A DNA stretch of 63,410 nt. It comes from Flavipsychrobacter sp. (GTDB taxonomy: Bacteria > Bacteroidota > Bacteroidia > Chitinophagales > Chitinophagaceae). The notes beneath the pieces were generated by a model. It had not been told where the DNA came from. It searched no databases and was given only the letters and a program-made list of their open reading frames with translations. This document shows, piece after piece, positions 39,686-48,659 of this stretch; the stretch's first letter is position 1, and each line of letters begins with the position of its first letter. The position numbers and the translations under genes are program-made. The stretch covers positions 1 through 63,410 of the forward strand of contig JAOQAP010000060.1 in assembly GCA_025963465.1 (NCBI GenBank). The letters run 5' to 3'.

Positions 39686-41143
39686 CTATAATTCTATGCA
39701 TACGTTTTTTGGCTCGGTAAAGAAGCGCAGGGCGTCCCAGCCACCTTCCCGGCCTACGCCACTGTTCTTAAATCCGCCAAATGGCGTACGCAGGTCGCGC
39801 AGCAGCCAGCAATTCACCCATATTATGCCACTATGCACTTTACCGGCTACCCGGTTTGCGCGGCTCACATCCTGTGTCCATATAGTTGCGCTCAGGCCGT
39901 AGTCGCTGGTATTGGCTAGTTGCAGTGCTTCATCTTCCGTCTTGAATGACTGTATCGTCACCACCGGGCCAAATATTTCTTCCATATTGGTACGGCAATT
40001 AGGTCCCAGCCCTTCTATTATTGTTGGCTCTATGAACAAGCCGTCTTCGCAACGTCCCGTTAGCTTCACCACATTGCCTCCGGCCAGTACGGTACCGCCT
40101 TCTTCTTTGGCAAGCGCTATGCAGCCCAGCACTTTATCAAAGTGCAGTTTGCTCACTATTGCGCCCTGCCTGCTGGTATCGTCCAGCGGGTCGCCCACGG
40201 TCAGCTTTTTAGCACGGGTCACAAATTCAGCCTTAAATTTTTCATAGATGCTTTCTTCTACCAGTATGCGGCTGCCGCACAGGCATATCTGGCCCTGGTT
40301 GCTGAAAGATGATTGCAGCGTGGTGCGCATCATCTTGTCCCAGTCGCAGTCGGCAAATATGATGTTTGGGTTCTTGCCGCCCAGCTCCAGCGATACTTTT
40401 TTGAACATCGGCGCAGCTATAGATGCTATATCCCTGCCCGCACGTGTGCTGCCGGTAAATGATATGGCTTTTATATCGGGGTGGCTCACTATCGCTGATC
40501 CGCAGTTGGGTCCACCGCCATGCAGTATATTCAGTACGCCCGCCGGCAATCCTGCTTTCATGCAGATGATGCTAAGCAGGTATGCGGTCATCGGTGTTAC
40601 TTCACTTGGTTTTGCTATCACGCAGTTGCCAGCAGCCAGCGCAGGCGCTATCTTCCAGGTAAACAGGTACAGCGGCAGGTTCCATGGCGATATACAGCCC
40701 ACTACACCTATCGGTTGGCGAATGGTATAGTTGATGGCCTTGTTTTCCATGTTGTGGCTTTCTGTGCTGAAGTGCATGATGCCCGTAGCAAAGAACCTGA
40801 AATTGCTGGATGCCCGTGGTATGTCTACCATTTTGCTCAGCCACAGCGGCTTGCCGTTGTCATTGGTCTCAGCCATGGCCAGCACGTTCAGGTTGTCATC
40901 TATCAGCTGTGCTATTTTATTCAGTATACTGAAACGTTCTTCAGCCGGAGTTGTGCTCCATGTCGGGAATGCAGCTTTAGCAGCGCCTACGGCCTCTTCT
41001 ACATCTTTCATGTCACTGTCCGGTGTCTGGCTATATACCTTGCCCGTAGCGGGATTGATGTTGTCCATATACTTTCCGCCTATGGGGGCTTGCAATGATC
41101 CGCCTATATAGTTGGCTATAGTTGCCGGTGCTGTAAGATTCAT
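39686..41143 (-). CDS. Aldehyde dehydrogenase family protein
   Basis: SPWNLPLYLFTWKIAPALAAGNCVIAKPSEVTP; FTGSTRAGRDIA; ELGGKNPNIIFADCDWD; NQGQICLCGSR. Confidence 0.94.
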   Translation of the reverse strand: MNLTAPATIANYIGGSLQAPIGGKYMDNINPATGKVYSQTPDSDMKDVEEAVGAAKAAFPTWSTTPAEERFSILNKIAQLIDDNLNVLAMAETNDNGKPLWLSKMVDIPRASSNFRFFATGIMHFSTESHNMENKAINYTIRQPIGVVGCISPWNLPLYLFTWKIAPALAAGNCVIAKPSEVTPMTAYLLSIICMKAGLPAGVLNILHGGGPNCGSAIVSHPDIKAISFTGSTRAGRDIASIAAPMFKKVSLELGGKNPNIIFADCDWDKMMRTTLQSSFSNQGQICLCGSRILVEESIYEKFKAEFVTRAKKLTVGDPLDDTSRQGAIVSKLHFDKVLGCIALAKEEGGTVLAGGNVVKLTGRCEDGLFIEPTIIEGLGPNCRTNMEEIFGPVVTIQSFKTEDEALQLANTSDYGLSATIWTQDVSRANRVAGKVHSGIIWVNCWLLRDLRTPFGGFKNSGVGREGGWDALRFFTEPKNVCIEL

Positions 41144-41504
41144 GGGGCTAAATTAAGCATTTGCAGGTAATGTGTATTGATGACGCTATCAGTACTTTGA
41201 TACAATATGTAGAAAGATGTAGCAACATATAAAAGAGTGTTTAGGCACTGGCAAATTGTTAATGAATTGTTGTTTGATGTTTTTTCGTACCGTCTTTTAA
41301 CGGTATTATGACACTAAATTATAATGTTATTTGCGCGCTGGATAAAAATATTTTTCCACAATCGACGGCTGAAACCCTTAACTGGTGCGGGCCTACAAAG
41401 ATTTAATAAACACATAAAACAATGGGGTGATAATGAGCTTTTTATATCATTTCCTAATCGGTACTTTAGTCTTAAATTTTCCTAACCCAAAAAACGTGTA
41501 AAAG

Positions 41505-42092
41505 ATGAATGTTAATGGTTTAAATGCTGACATAGCGAAAACGCTGATAAAGAATTATACTGATAATCACCTGGCAGTAATTAATAGCAGTACAGCGCTT
41601 ACAGCGCTCCGTCAGCCGGACTCTCCGAGCGACTCAAGATGTGTATGGTACAGCCTTGATACGTTAAAAAGATTCATAAGTGAAATTGAAAGCAACACTT
41701 ATGTAAAATGCAACGATATTTCCGGAGATCTGGGTATCCGCTTCTATTATGGAGAATATCCGGCGCCCGACAGCGAACTCTGGGGTACACCAAGTATGCC
41801 CGTAGAGTATGAGCCATATGCAGGCATGCATACACTGATGCTTACACCTACATACAATGATGGTACAAAGAACGTAGACTTCGACCCGACTTTCGCGCAT
41901 ATGAACGGAACTCCGGTACCTATTACAGAAGTGTTTACTATGGTAGGCCCTGCTCCTTTACCGTCAACAAATGTGTTAATGATGAATCATGGACACCTTA
42001 CACCTCCGCCATTTCCAACAACAGGGATTTATGGGCCAACAACAGGCGCTTATATGCTGGATATCGCTAATGCACCAATACACACACCGTAA
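41505..42092 (+). CDS. Uncharacterised ~195 aa protein, first gene of a two-component operon
   Basis: ATG ORF with upstream leader; VWYSLDTLKRFISEIES...GIRFYYGEYP...HTLMLTPTY...NHGHLTPPPFP. Confidence 0.7.
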   Translation: MNVNGLNADIAKTLIKNYTDNHLAVINSSTALTALRQPDSPSDSRCVWYSLDTLKRFISEIESNTYVKCNDISGDLGIRFYYGEYPAPDSELWGTPSMPVEYEPYAGMHTLMLTPTYNDGTKNVDFDPTFAHMNGTPVPITEVFTMVGPAPLPSTNVLMMNHGHLTPPPFPTTGIYGPTTGAYMLDIANAPIHTP

Positions 42093-42095
42093 TAA

Positions 42096-42755
42096 TTGGA
42101 AACACTCGCAAATATTCTTTTAATTTTTGAGGTAATTGCATGCCTGGTAGGTCTTTTTAAATTGAATAAATTAAAAAAGACCTACTGGGTATACTTTCCA
42201 TTTTATCTTTTATTTATTATTGTTTGTGAGTTGATCGGTTGGTATCTCAGTGAGAGTAACATGCTCTTAGAGAACGGAAAATTCTTTAATTATTTTGAGA
42301 TACCGATAGAATTTGGATTTATGTTTTGGTTATTTCACCAGACATTTAAAAACAGCAAGTTTAACAAGTTGGCAGTAATCTGTGCTGCTATTTATTTTGT
42401 TTGCTGGATAGTTGACGGAATACTTTTGAATATTTGGCATACTTTCTTTTATTCGTTTTCTTATACCGTTGCTAATCTTGTACTCCTTATTTTATTGCTA
42501 ACATACTTTATCAGGCTAGTATTTAGTGATGCTATCCTTACTTTCCGTAAGGATATGATGTTTTGGGTGAGTTTGGGTATGTTGATGTACTATATGGGAA
42601 GTTTCCCTTACTACGGTTTAAGAAATACACTCGCTCGCGATTATTATTCACTGTATGTAAAATATAGTTACCTCGAATACATACTCAATTGCACAATGTA
42701 CTTAATGTTCACATTTAGTTTTATATGGGGGAAACCGAATACCAGATCTTTATAG
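42096..42755 (+). CDS. Polytopic membrane protein (about 7 TM), TTG start likely
   Basis: Hydrophobic ORF starting 3 nt after the upstream stop; overlaps the downstream HK. Confidence 0.7.
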   Translation: METLANILLIFEVIACLVGLFKLNKLKKTYWVYFPFYLLFIIVCELIGWYLSESNMLLENGKFFNYFEIPIEFGFMFWLFHQTFKNSKFNKLAVICAAIYFVCWIVDGILLNIWHTFFYSFSYTVANLVLLILLLTYFIRLVFSDAILTFRKDMMFWVSLGMLMYYMGSFPYYGLRNTLARDYYSLYVKYSYLEYILNCTMYLMFTFSFIWGKPNTRSL

Positions 42756-43534
42756 TACTAGCTACGCTTATAATGCTCATCTTTATAGGTGGCATCATTG
42801 TGTTCATTACGCAATACCACAAAAAGAAATTGCAGGATGCAAAGGACAGGATTAAAACAGAGCAGGAGCATGCGCAGGAAGTGCTGCACATAAAACTGGA
42901 GATACAGCAGGAAACAATGAAGGACATAAGCCGTGAGATACATGACAACATAGGGCAGCAGTTAGTACTCGCCACGTTTTACTCCAATCAATTACTGGCT
43001 AAGCATCATACCCCCGACGTAGAGGAACCTGCAACCGCTATAGGCGATATTCTCAGTAGTTCGCTTGCCGATCTCAGAAGCCTGTCTAAAAGCTTGCTGA
43101 ATCACAACCGCGATATCGGCTACCTCGATGATCTTGTAAAAGACCAATGCACAAAGATCAACGCAGTTGGTGTTTGCAAGGCAGTATGTACATTCCATGG
43201 CGAAGAAATAGATCCGTCAGGCAATGTAAAGAACTTTATCTTGCGCATTATACAGGAGTTCATGCAGAACAGTTTGAAACATTCCGGCTGTAAGAATATT
43301 CTTATTGATTTTGATTACAGGAAGGATGGGCTGAAGATCAGTATCAGCGACGATGGTGATGGCTTTGATATGACTGAAGCAATAGAAAGCAAGAAGGGCA
43401 TAGGCCTCATGAATATGAAGAAACGCGGGGAAATGATTGGCGCCGAATTTACGTTTAACAGTACTGTAGGAAAGGGCACACAACTTGGTTTATTTATCCC
43501 TCTTGCTAAATTGAATGCCCATGACCACGTATAA
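42725..43534 (+). CDS. Sensor histidine kinase (HisKA_3/NarX-type), single N-terminal TM, no obvious sensor domain
   Basis: DISREIHDNIGQQLVLATFYSNQL; FMQNSLKHSGC; ISDDGDGFD; KGIGLMNMKKRGEMIGA. Confidence 0.92.
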   Translation: MGETEYQIFIVLATLIMLIFIGGIIVFITQYHKKKLQDAKDRIKTEQEHAQEVLHIKLEIQQETMKDISREIHDNIGQQLVLATFYSNQLLAKHHTPDVEEPATAIGDILSSSLADLRSLSKSLLNHNRDIGYLDDLVKDQCTKINAVGVCKAVCTFHGEEIDPSGNVKNFILRIIQEFMQNSLKHSGCKNILIDFDYRKDGLKISISDDGDGFDMTEAIESKKGIGLMNMKKRGEMIGAEFTFNSTVGKGTQLGLFIPLAKLNAHDHV

Positions 43535-44174
43535 CATTGTGCTCGTAGACGACCACCTGCTTATTGCCAAGGCAATAGCAAATGTCATCAGTGAGTTCCC
43601 TAACTATAAAGTGCTATACGAGGCAGAGCATGGCAAGGCCCTGATGGAAAAATTCAATAATCCAAAAAATATTCCTCATATAGTACTGCTGGATATCTCC
43701 ATGCCGGTAATGGATGGTTTTGCAACGGCCGAATGGCTGCAGAAAAACCACCCTAAGGTGCATGTACTCGTACTTTCTATGCAGGACGATGAATATTCCT
43801 TGATCAGGATGCTGAAGTATGGCGTGAAAGGGTACCTGCTTAAAAATATACATCCATGGGAGCTGCAGGTAGCGCTTGATACGCTGATCGACAAAGGACA
43901 CTTTTATTCAGAATGGCTTACCAGCAAGATAATGCTGAGCACATCAGGAGATCCTTTTGTAAAAGGAACAAATGAATTTGCCTTAACGGATAGGGAGCTT
44001 GACTTCCTTAAACTCTGCTGCAGTGAGCTCACCTATAAAGAGATCAGCGAAAAAATGAATTGCAGTGCCAGGACCGTAGAAGGGTACAGGGATACGTTAT
44101 TTAAAAAGCTGGACCTTAAAACAAGGGTCGGCTTAGTAATGTACGCCATTAAAAGCGGTAAATGCACGTTTTAA
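43515..44174 (+). CDS. LuxR/NarL-type response regulator
   Basis: NIVLVDDHLLIAKAI..VLLDISMPVMDGF...LTDRELDFLKLCCSELTYKEISEKMNCSARTVEGYRDTLFKKL. Confidence 0.94.
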   Translation: MPMTTYNIVLVDDHLLIAKAIANVISEFPNYKVLYEAEHGKALMEKFNNPKNIPHIVLLDISMPVMDGFATAEWLQKNHPKVHVLVLSMQDDEYSLIRMLKYGVKGYLLKNIHPWELQVALDTLIDKGHFYSEWLTSKIMLSTSGDPFVKGTNEFALTDRELDFLKLCCSELTYKEISEKMNCSARTVEGYRDTLFKKLDLKTRVGLVMYAIKSGKCTF

Positions 44175-44228
44175 GTTAGTTCCCTCCTGCATATTTTAAC
44201 GCTTTCTTATTTCCGGCTCATTGTACCT

Positions 44229-45272
44229 TTGCATGGTAAACACATACCATTGCCCGAAGACATACCACTATCACCAATTGTTCCAGGCGAACAGGAAACG
44301 CAGCCCATAATACTGCGGCCCGGTTTGTTCATAAAAGAGCTGTCAACAGGATACCTTACCCCCACGCAATACTTATCAACGGCGATACAGGCTATTAAAA
44401 ATACAGGCTGGCAGATAGTATCGCTGTCAGACAATACAATGATCTGCCATACACGCGGTATAGGTAATTCATTAGGAGAATCTGTGACCATTACTTTAGC
44501 AAATGGTGCTGCGATATTCACCAGCCGCTCCATGAATGAATATTATCTGCTCAACAACCAGAACGAAGAAAACTATGTACGGTACATGACTGCTTTTACC
44601 GGAATATTGACGGGGAGAAAGACACCCGTAAATAAATTCAACCCGCAGCCACAGGAACCATATGGCGCACTGGTTCCTTCTAAAACATACCTGGTAACAC
44701 CGCTGCTTATTTATACTAACGCCGCCATTTTCATTTGCATGGTATTGGCGGGGCTGTCGCCTTTTTCTCCTGCAGCAGCTTCCCTGTTTACGTGGGGTGG
44801 TAATTTCCGCCCGGCAGTATTGCAGGGCGACTGGTGGCGGCTGATCACGCATATGTTCCTGCATGGCGGCATCATGCACTTACTGATGAACATGTTTTCC
44901 TTGCTCTACATAGGTATGTACCTGGAGCCGTTGCTGGGCAAATTTCGTTTCACAACAGCTTATATAATAACAGGCATTTGCGGCGGCTTGCTCAGTTTAG
45001 TGTTTCATGCCAATTCTGTAGGTGTAGGTGCTTCGGGCGCTATCTTCGGAATGTATGGCGTTTTCCTGGCTATTCTTACCACTGGGCATATTCAGAAAAC
45101 CATGAGAAAGACCATGCTGAGGAGTATCCTGTTTTTTGTGGTATATAACCTCGGCATGGGCATGCAGGGAAATATCGATAATGCCGCGCATATCGGCGGC
45201 CTGCTCAGCGGCCTGATTATCGGCTATGTGTACTATCCGTATCTGAAAAGGATGAAAAAAGAATCACTTTAA
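44229..45272 (+). CDS. Rhomboid family intramembrane serine protease (start codon uncertain)
   Basis: LITHMFLHGGIMHLLMNMFSLLYIGMYLEPLLG; GVGASGAIFGMYGVF; NIDNAAHIGGLLSGLIIGY. Confidence 0.9.
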   Translation: MHGKHIPLPEDIPLSPIVPGEQETQPIILRPGLFIKELSTGYLTPTQYLSTAIQAIKNTGWQIVSLSDNTMICHTRGIGNSLGESVTITLANGAAIFTSRSMNEYYLLNNQNEENYVRYMTAFTGILTGRKTPVNKFNPQPQEPYGALVPSKTYLVTPLLIYTNAAIFICMVLAGLSPFSPAAASLFTWGGNFRPAVLQGDWWRLITHMFLHGGIMHLLMNMFSLLYIGMYLEPLLGKFRFTTAYIITGICGGLLSLVFHANSVGVGASGAIFGMYGVFLAILTTGHIQKTMRKTMLRSILFFVVYNLGMGMQGNIDNAAHIGGLLSGLIIGYVYYPYLKRMKKESL

Positions 45273-45340
45273 TACATTCTGCCAACCTGTTTTTGCCTCG
45301 CCGGCCTTATCTTTACCCAATTAATAAATTTTTTGTTCCT

Positions 45341-47206
45341 GTGCCTGACGTAATACAATTATTATCAGATCATATTGCCAACCAGATAGCTGCCGGTGAG
45401 GTGATACAACGCCCGGCATCTGCGGTTAAGGAGTTGCTCGAAAATGCTCTTGACGCAGGAGCTTCCGAGATACAACTGGTGGTAAAGGACGCTGGTAAAG
45501 AACTGATACAGGTAACAGACAATGGCAAGGGCATGAGCCCTACCGATGCCCGCATGAGCTTTGAGCGTCATGCCACATCCAAGATAAAAAGCATAGAAGA
45601 TCTCTTTACCATACGCACCATGGGTTTCCGTGGTGAGGCACTCGCATCTATTGCTGCCGTAACGCAGGTAGAACTAAAGACGCGCCAGGCAGCAAATGAT
45701 GCAGGTACACGAATAATAATAGAAGGTACAGATGTAAAGCTACAGGAACCGTGCGCGGTAAATCCCGGTACCACCATTATGGTGAAGAACCTGTTTTACA
45801 ATGTACCCGCCCGCAGGCATTTCTTAAAGAGTGCAACTACAGAGCTACGCCATATACTGGACGAGTTTACACGTGTTGCACTGGCAAGTCCTGCGGTTGG
45901 CTTCCGCTTCTGGAACAATGGTGTAGAGCAATATCACATGGAGCCGGGTAGCCTCAAAGCGCGCATAGTAGCATTGTTAGGCAATGCTTACGAGAAGAAC
46001 CTCGTACCCGTAGAAGAGAAGACAGATCTGCTGAATATATATGGCTTCATAGGCAAGCCGGAAGCTGCTACCCGAACTCGTGGTATGCAGTTCTTCTTTA
46101 TCAATGGCCGCTTTATTCGTAATGCGTACCTCAACCATGCCGTGATACAGGCATATGAAGGACTGATCGAAAAAGACTCATTCCCATTCTACGTATTGTT
46201 CCTCGAGATAGATCCTTCACGTGTCGATGTGAACGTGCACCCTACCAAGCAGGAAGTAAAGTTTGAAGATGATCGCCTGATGTATTCTTACCTCAATGCT
46301 GCGGTAAAACATTCGTTGGCACGCTACAACATTGCGCCGTCGCTCGACTTTACGCTAAATGCAGATATACAGCAGCTCAGCTCTGTGCAGCAGCCTGCTA
46401 CATGGCAGCAAAAAGAAGCAACGCAAAAGGGTTATCTATACAACACATTCAGTGATAAAGACCAGGCGCACATGATAGAGCGCAAGGACAGCTTGCGCCG
46501 CTGGAAAGATCTGTATGAGATAGCACAGTCGCCACTACCTGCTGCGCCATCCACAGATAATCTGCAGTCGGCTGTTGGTATAAACTACACCGATACACCT
46601 ATGCAGGGTTCCCTGCTTTCAGGCAGTGAGCCGGAAAGCAAGGGCGCAAATAACATGATGCTGCTACATGGTTCTCTGCTGGCTACTACCGTGAAGTCGG
46701 GCATGATGCTCATTCATATTTTACGTGCCCAGGAGCGCATATGGTATGAGCGCCTGCTTACAGACTGGAACAGCCAGGAAACACCATCGCAGCGTGTGCT
46801 GTTCCCTATATCTTACGAAGCATCACCACAGGACGCGTTGCTGCTTACAGAAGTACTGCCCGATCTTGCAAGGATCGGCTTTGATATAGCCCCTTTCGGC
46901 CAGAACACATTTGCCGTGCAGGGTATACCGGCAGGACTTACATCCGGCGAGGAAAAGTATGTACTGGACGAAGTAATAGAACACCTGAAGCATGAAGCCG
47001 CCGATGCGGTAAGCAAGCGCACCGAATTATTGCTCGCACACATGGCCCGCCGTCTCTCCCGCAACAAACATGCCATTATGCAGCCCGAAGGCCAGCAGGC
47101 ACTCATAGACGAGCTCTTCGCCTGCTCACAGCCTGAGTATGCCCCTGACGGTAAGAAGGTGTTTGTGATGATAAAGAAGGATGAGTTGGAAGGGATGCTG
47201 GGGTAA
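45341..47206 (+). CDS. mutL: DNA mismatch repair endonuclease MutL (GTG start at 45341 preferred)
   Basis: IQLLSDHIANQIAAGEVIQRPASAVKELLENALDAGA; TMGFRGEALASIAAV; VHPTKQEVKF. Confidence 0.95.
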   Translation: MPDVIQLLSDHIANQIAAGEVIQRPASAVKELLENALDAGASEIQLVVKDAGKELIQVTDNGKGMSPTDARMSFERHATSKIKSIEDLFTIRTMGFRGEALASIAAVTQVELKTRQAANDAGTRIIIEGTDVKLQEPCAVNPGTTIMVKNLFYNVPARRHFLKSATTELRHILDEFTRVALASPAVGFRFWNNGVEQYHMEPGSLKARIVALLGNAYEKNLVPVEEKTDLLNIYGFIGKPEAATRTRGMQFFFINGRFIRNAYLNHAVIQAYEGLIEKDSFPFYVLFLEIDPSRVDVNVHPTKQEVKFEDDRLMYSYLNAAVKHSLARYNIAPSLDFTLNADIQQLSSVQQPATWQQKEATQKGYLYNTFSDKDQAHMIERKDSLRRWKDLYEIAQSPLPAAPSTDNLQSAVGINYTDTPMQGSLLSGSEPESKGANNMMLLHGSLLATTVKSGMMLIHILRAQERIWYERLLTDWNSQETPSQRVLFPISYEASPQDALLLTEVLPDLARIGFDIAPFGQNTFAVQGIPAGLTSGEEKYVLDEVIEHLKHEAADAVSKRTELLLAHMARRLSRNKHAIMQPEGQQALIDELFACSQPEYAPDGKKVFVMIKKDELEGMLG

Positions 47207-47209
47207 GCA

Positions 47210-47357
47210 ACCCCAAACCCCTAAAGGGGCTTCCCCTCATATTGCAAATAGATTTTGAATATATTTTTATCACATTGAATGTTGTCTTCGACATTTAAAT
47301 AACATGGGAAAGCCCCCCGGAACATGGTCCCGCTTTTCAGCGGGAGGGGTTTGGGGG
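47210..47357. repeat. Pair of inverted CCCCAAACCCC...GGGGTTTGGGG elements
   Basis: CCCCAAACCCCTAAAGGGGCTT at 47210 and AAAGCCCCCCGG....GCGGGAGGGGTTTGGGGG ending 47357. Confidence 0.65.
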
Positions 47358-47386
47358 TTAGAGGTGAGGCTTTGGGGTTGTTTTCT

Positions 47387-47394
47387 TATCTTTG
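47387..47394 (+). promoter_or_regulatory. Putative -7 box TATCTTTG, 8 nt before ATG 47403
   Basis: Matches TAnnTTTG. Confidence 0.5.
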
Positions 47395-47402
47395 CACCCC
47401 AT

Positions 47403-48491
47403 ATGTCAGTACTGAAATTCTACCCGCTTAAAGTTGTTGATGTGCGCCCTGAAACGGCTGATTGTGTATCTGTATCTCTCGAGGTTCCTGCTGAGCTTAG
47501 TGAGGCATTCCGTTTTGCTCCGGGCCAGTACCTTACTTTCCGCAGGCATTTTGGTGATGCAGAGGTACGCCGTTCTTATTCCATATGCTCCAGTCCCAAT
47601 GAAGGTGAGCTGCGTGTGGCAATAAAGAAAGTGGAAGAAGGCAAATTCTCCGGCTATGCACATAGCGAGCTGGAAGCAGGAGAAGTGCTGGAAGTAATGC
47701 CCCCTATGGGCAAGTTCACCCCAAAGGTAACCGGCAAGACACACAAAGAATACCTGGCATTTGCAGCAGGTAGCGGTATTACGCCTATTATGAGCATCAT
47801 GAAGCATGTGCTGGAAACAGAACCAAACAGCAGCTTCACACTTATATATGGCAACAAAGGCAAGAACAGCATCATCTTCCGTGAGGCTATAGAAGCGCTG
47901 AAGAATAAATACATGCTGCGTGTGCGCATATACCACGTGCTCAGCCGCGAGTATATGGACATACCATTGTTCAGTGGTCGAATAGATGCTGCCAAGTGTG
48001 CAGAGTTCTGCAAGTCGCTTGTAGATGTAAGTGCTGTCGATGAGGCATTTATCTGTGGCCCTGAGGATATGATATTGTCAGTTCGCCAGCAGTTGGTAGA
48101 TCTCGGTATGCCAACTGAAAGTGTACACATTGAATTATTCACCTCTCCCGATCAGCCAAAAGCAAGCCACGAAAAATGGGCTGCTAAGCACGATGCAAGC
48201 GAAGGCCCTATGTGCAAAGTAAGTGTCACGCTGGATGGTAATACATTTGAGATAGAGCTGGGCTTTAATGGCGAAAGTATACTGGATGCTGCACTGAAAA
48301 GCGGTGCCGACCTGCCATATGCCTGCAAGGGCGGGGTATGCTGCACATGCCGCGCACTGGTAAGGGAAGGAGAAACGGAAATGGAAGTGAACTACGCACT
48401 TGACCAGCACGAGATACAGCAGGGCTATATACTTACCTGCCAGGCCCACCCACGTACCGAAAGGGTGGTAGTGGATTTTGATGCTAGGTAA
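47403..48491 (+). CDS. 2Fe-2S ferredoxin reductase (PaaE/Hmp-like)
   Basis: FAPGQYLTFRRHFGDAEVRRSYSICSSP; FAAGSGITPIMSIMKHVL; CGPEDMI; YACKGGVCCTCRALV. Confidence 0.93.
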   Translation: MSVLKFYPLKVVDVRPETADCVSVSLEVPAELSEAFRFAPGQYLTFRRHFGDAEVRRSYSICSSPNEGELRVAIKKVEEGKFSGYAHSELEAGEVLEVMPPMGKFTPKVTGKTHKEYLAFAAGSGITPIMSIMKHVLETEPNSSFTLIYGNKGKNSIIFREAIEALKNKYMLRVRIYHVLSREYMDIPLFSGRIDAAKCAEFCKSLVDVSAVDEAFICGPEDMILSVRQQLVDLGMPTESVHIELFTSPDQPKASHEKWAAKHDASEGPMCKVSVTLDGNTFEIELGFNGESILDAALKSGADLPYACKGGVCCTCRALVREGETEMEVNYALDQHEIQQGYILTCQAHPRTERVVVDFDAR

Positions 48492-48540
48492 GCGGCGCTC
48501 ACGACAATGTACTTTAATGATATTCAAAAATAATCAGTAG

Positions 48541-48590
48541 CCCCACCCTTCAGGGTGGGGTTTATAATAACAAACAAACAGGCTTTAGCC
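48541..48590. repeat. Double-hairpin intergenic element, copy 1 (CCCCACCC-TTCA-GGGTGGGG ... GGCT-TT-AGCC)
   Basis: Perfect stems; similar arrangement at 55132. Confidence 0.75.
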
Positions 48591-48659
48591 GAAATACTAA
48601 CGGAGGATACTTTACCTCCTTTTTACCCATTATTTATCCGAATAAGTTATTTTTGTTTC

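Noticed and set aside
40520-41098. 192-aa plus-strand ORF opposite the aldehyde dehydrogenase
   Set aside because: Antisense shadow with no domain signal.
41289-41306. TACCGT-N6-ACGGTA dyad upstream of the 41505 operon
   Set aside because: Only 6-bp arms in a single copy; too weak to call an operator without expression data.
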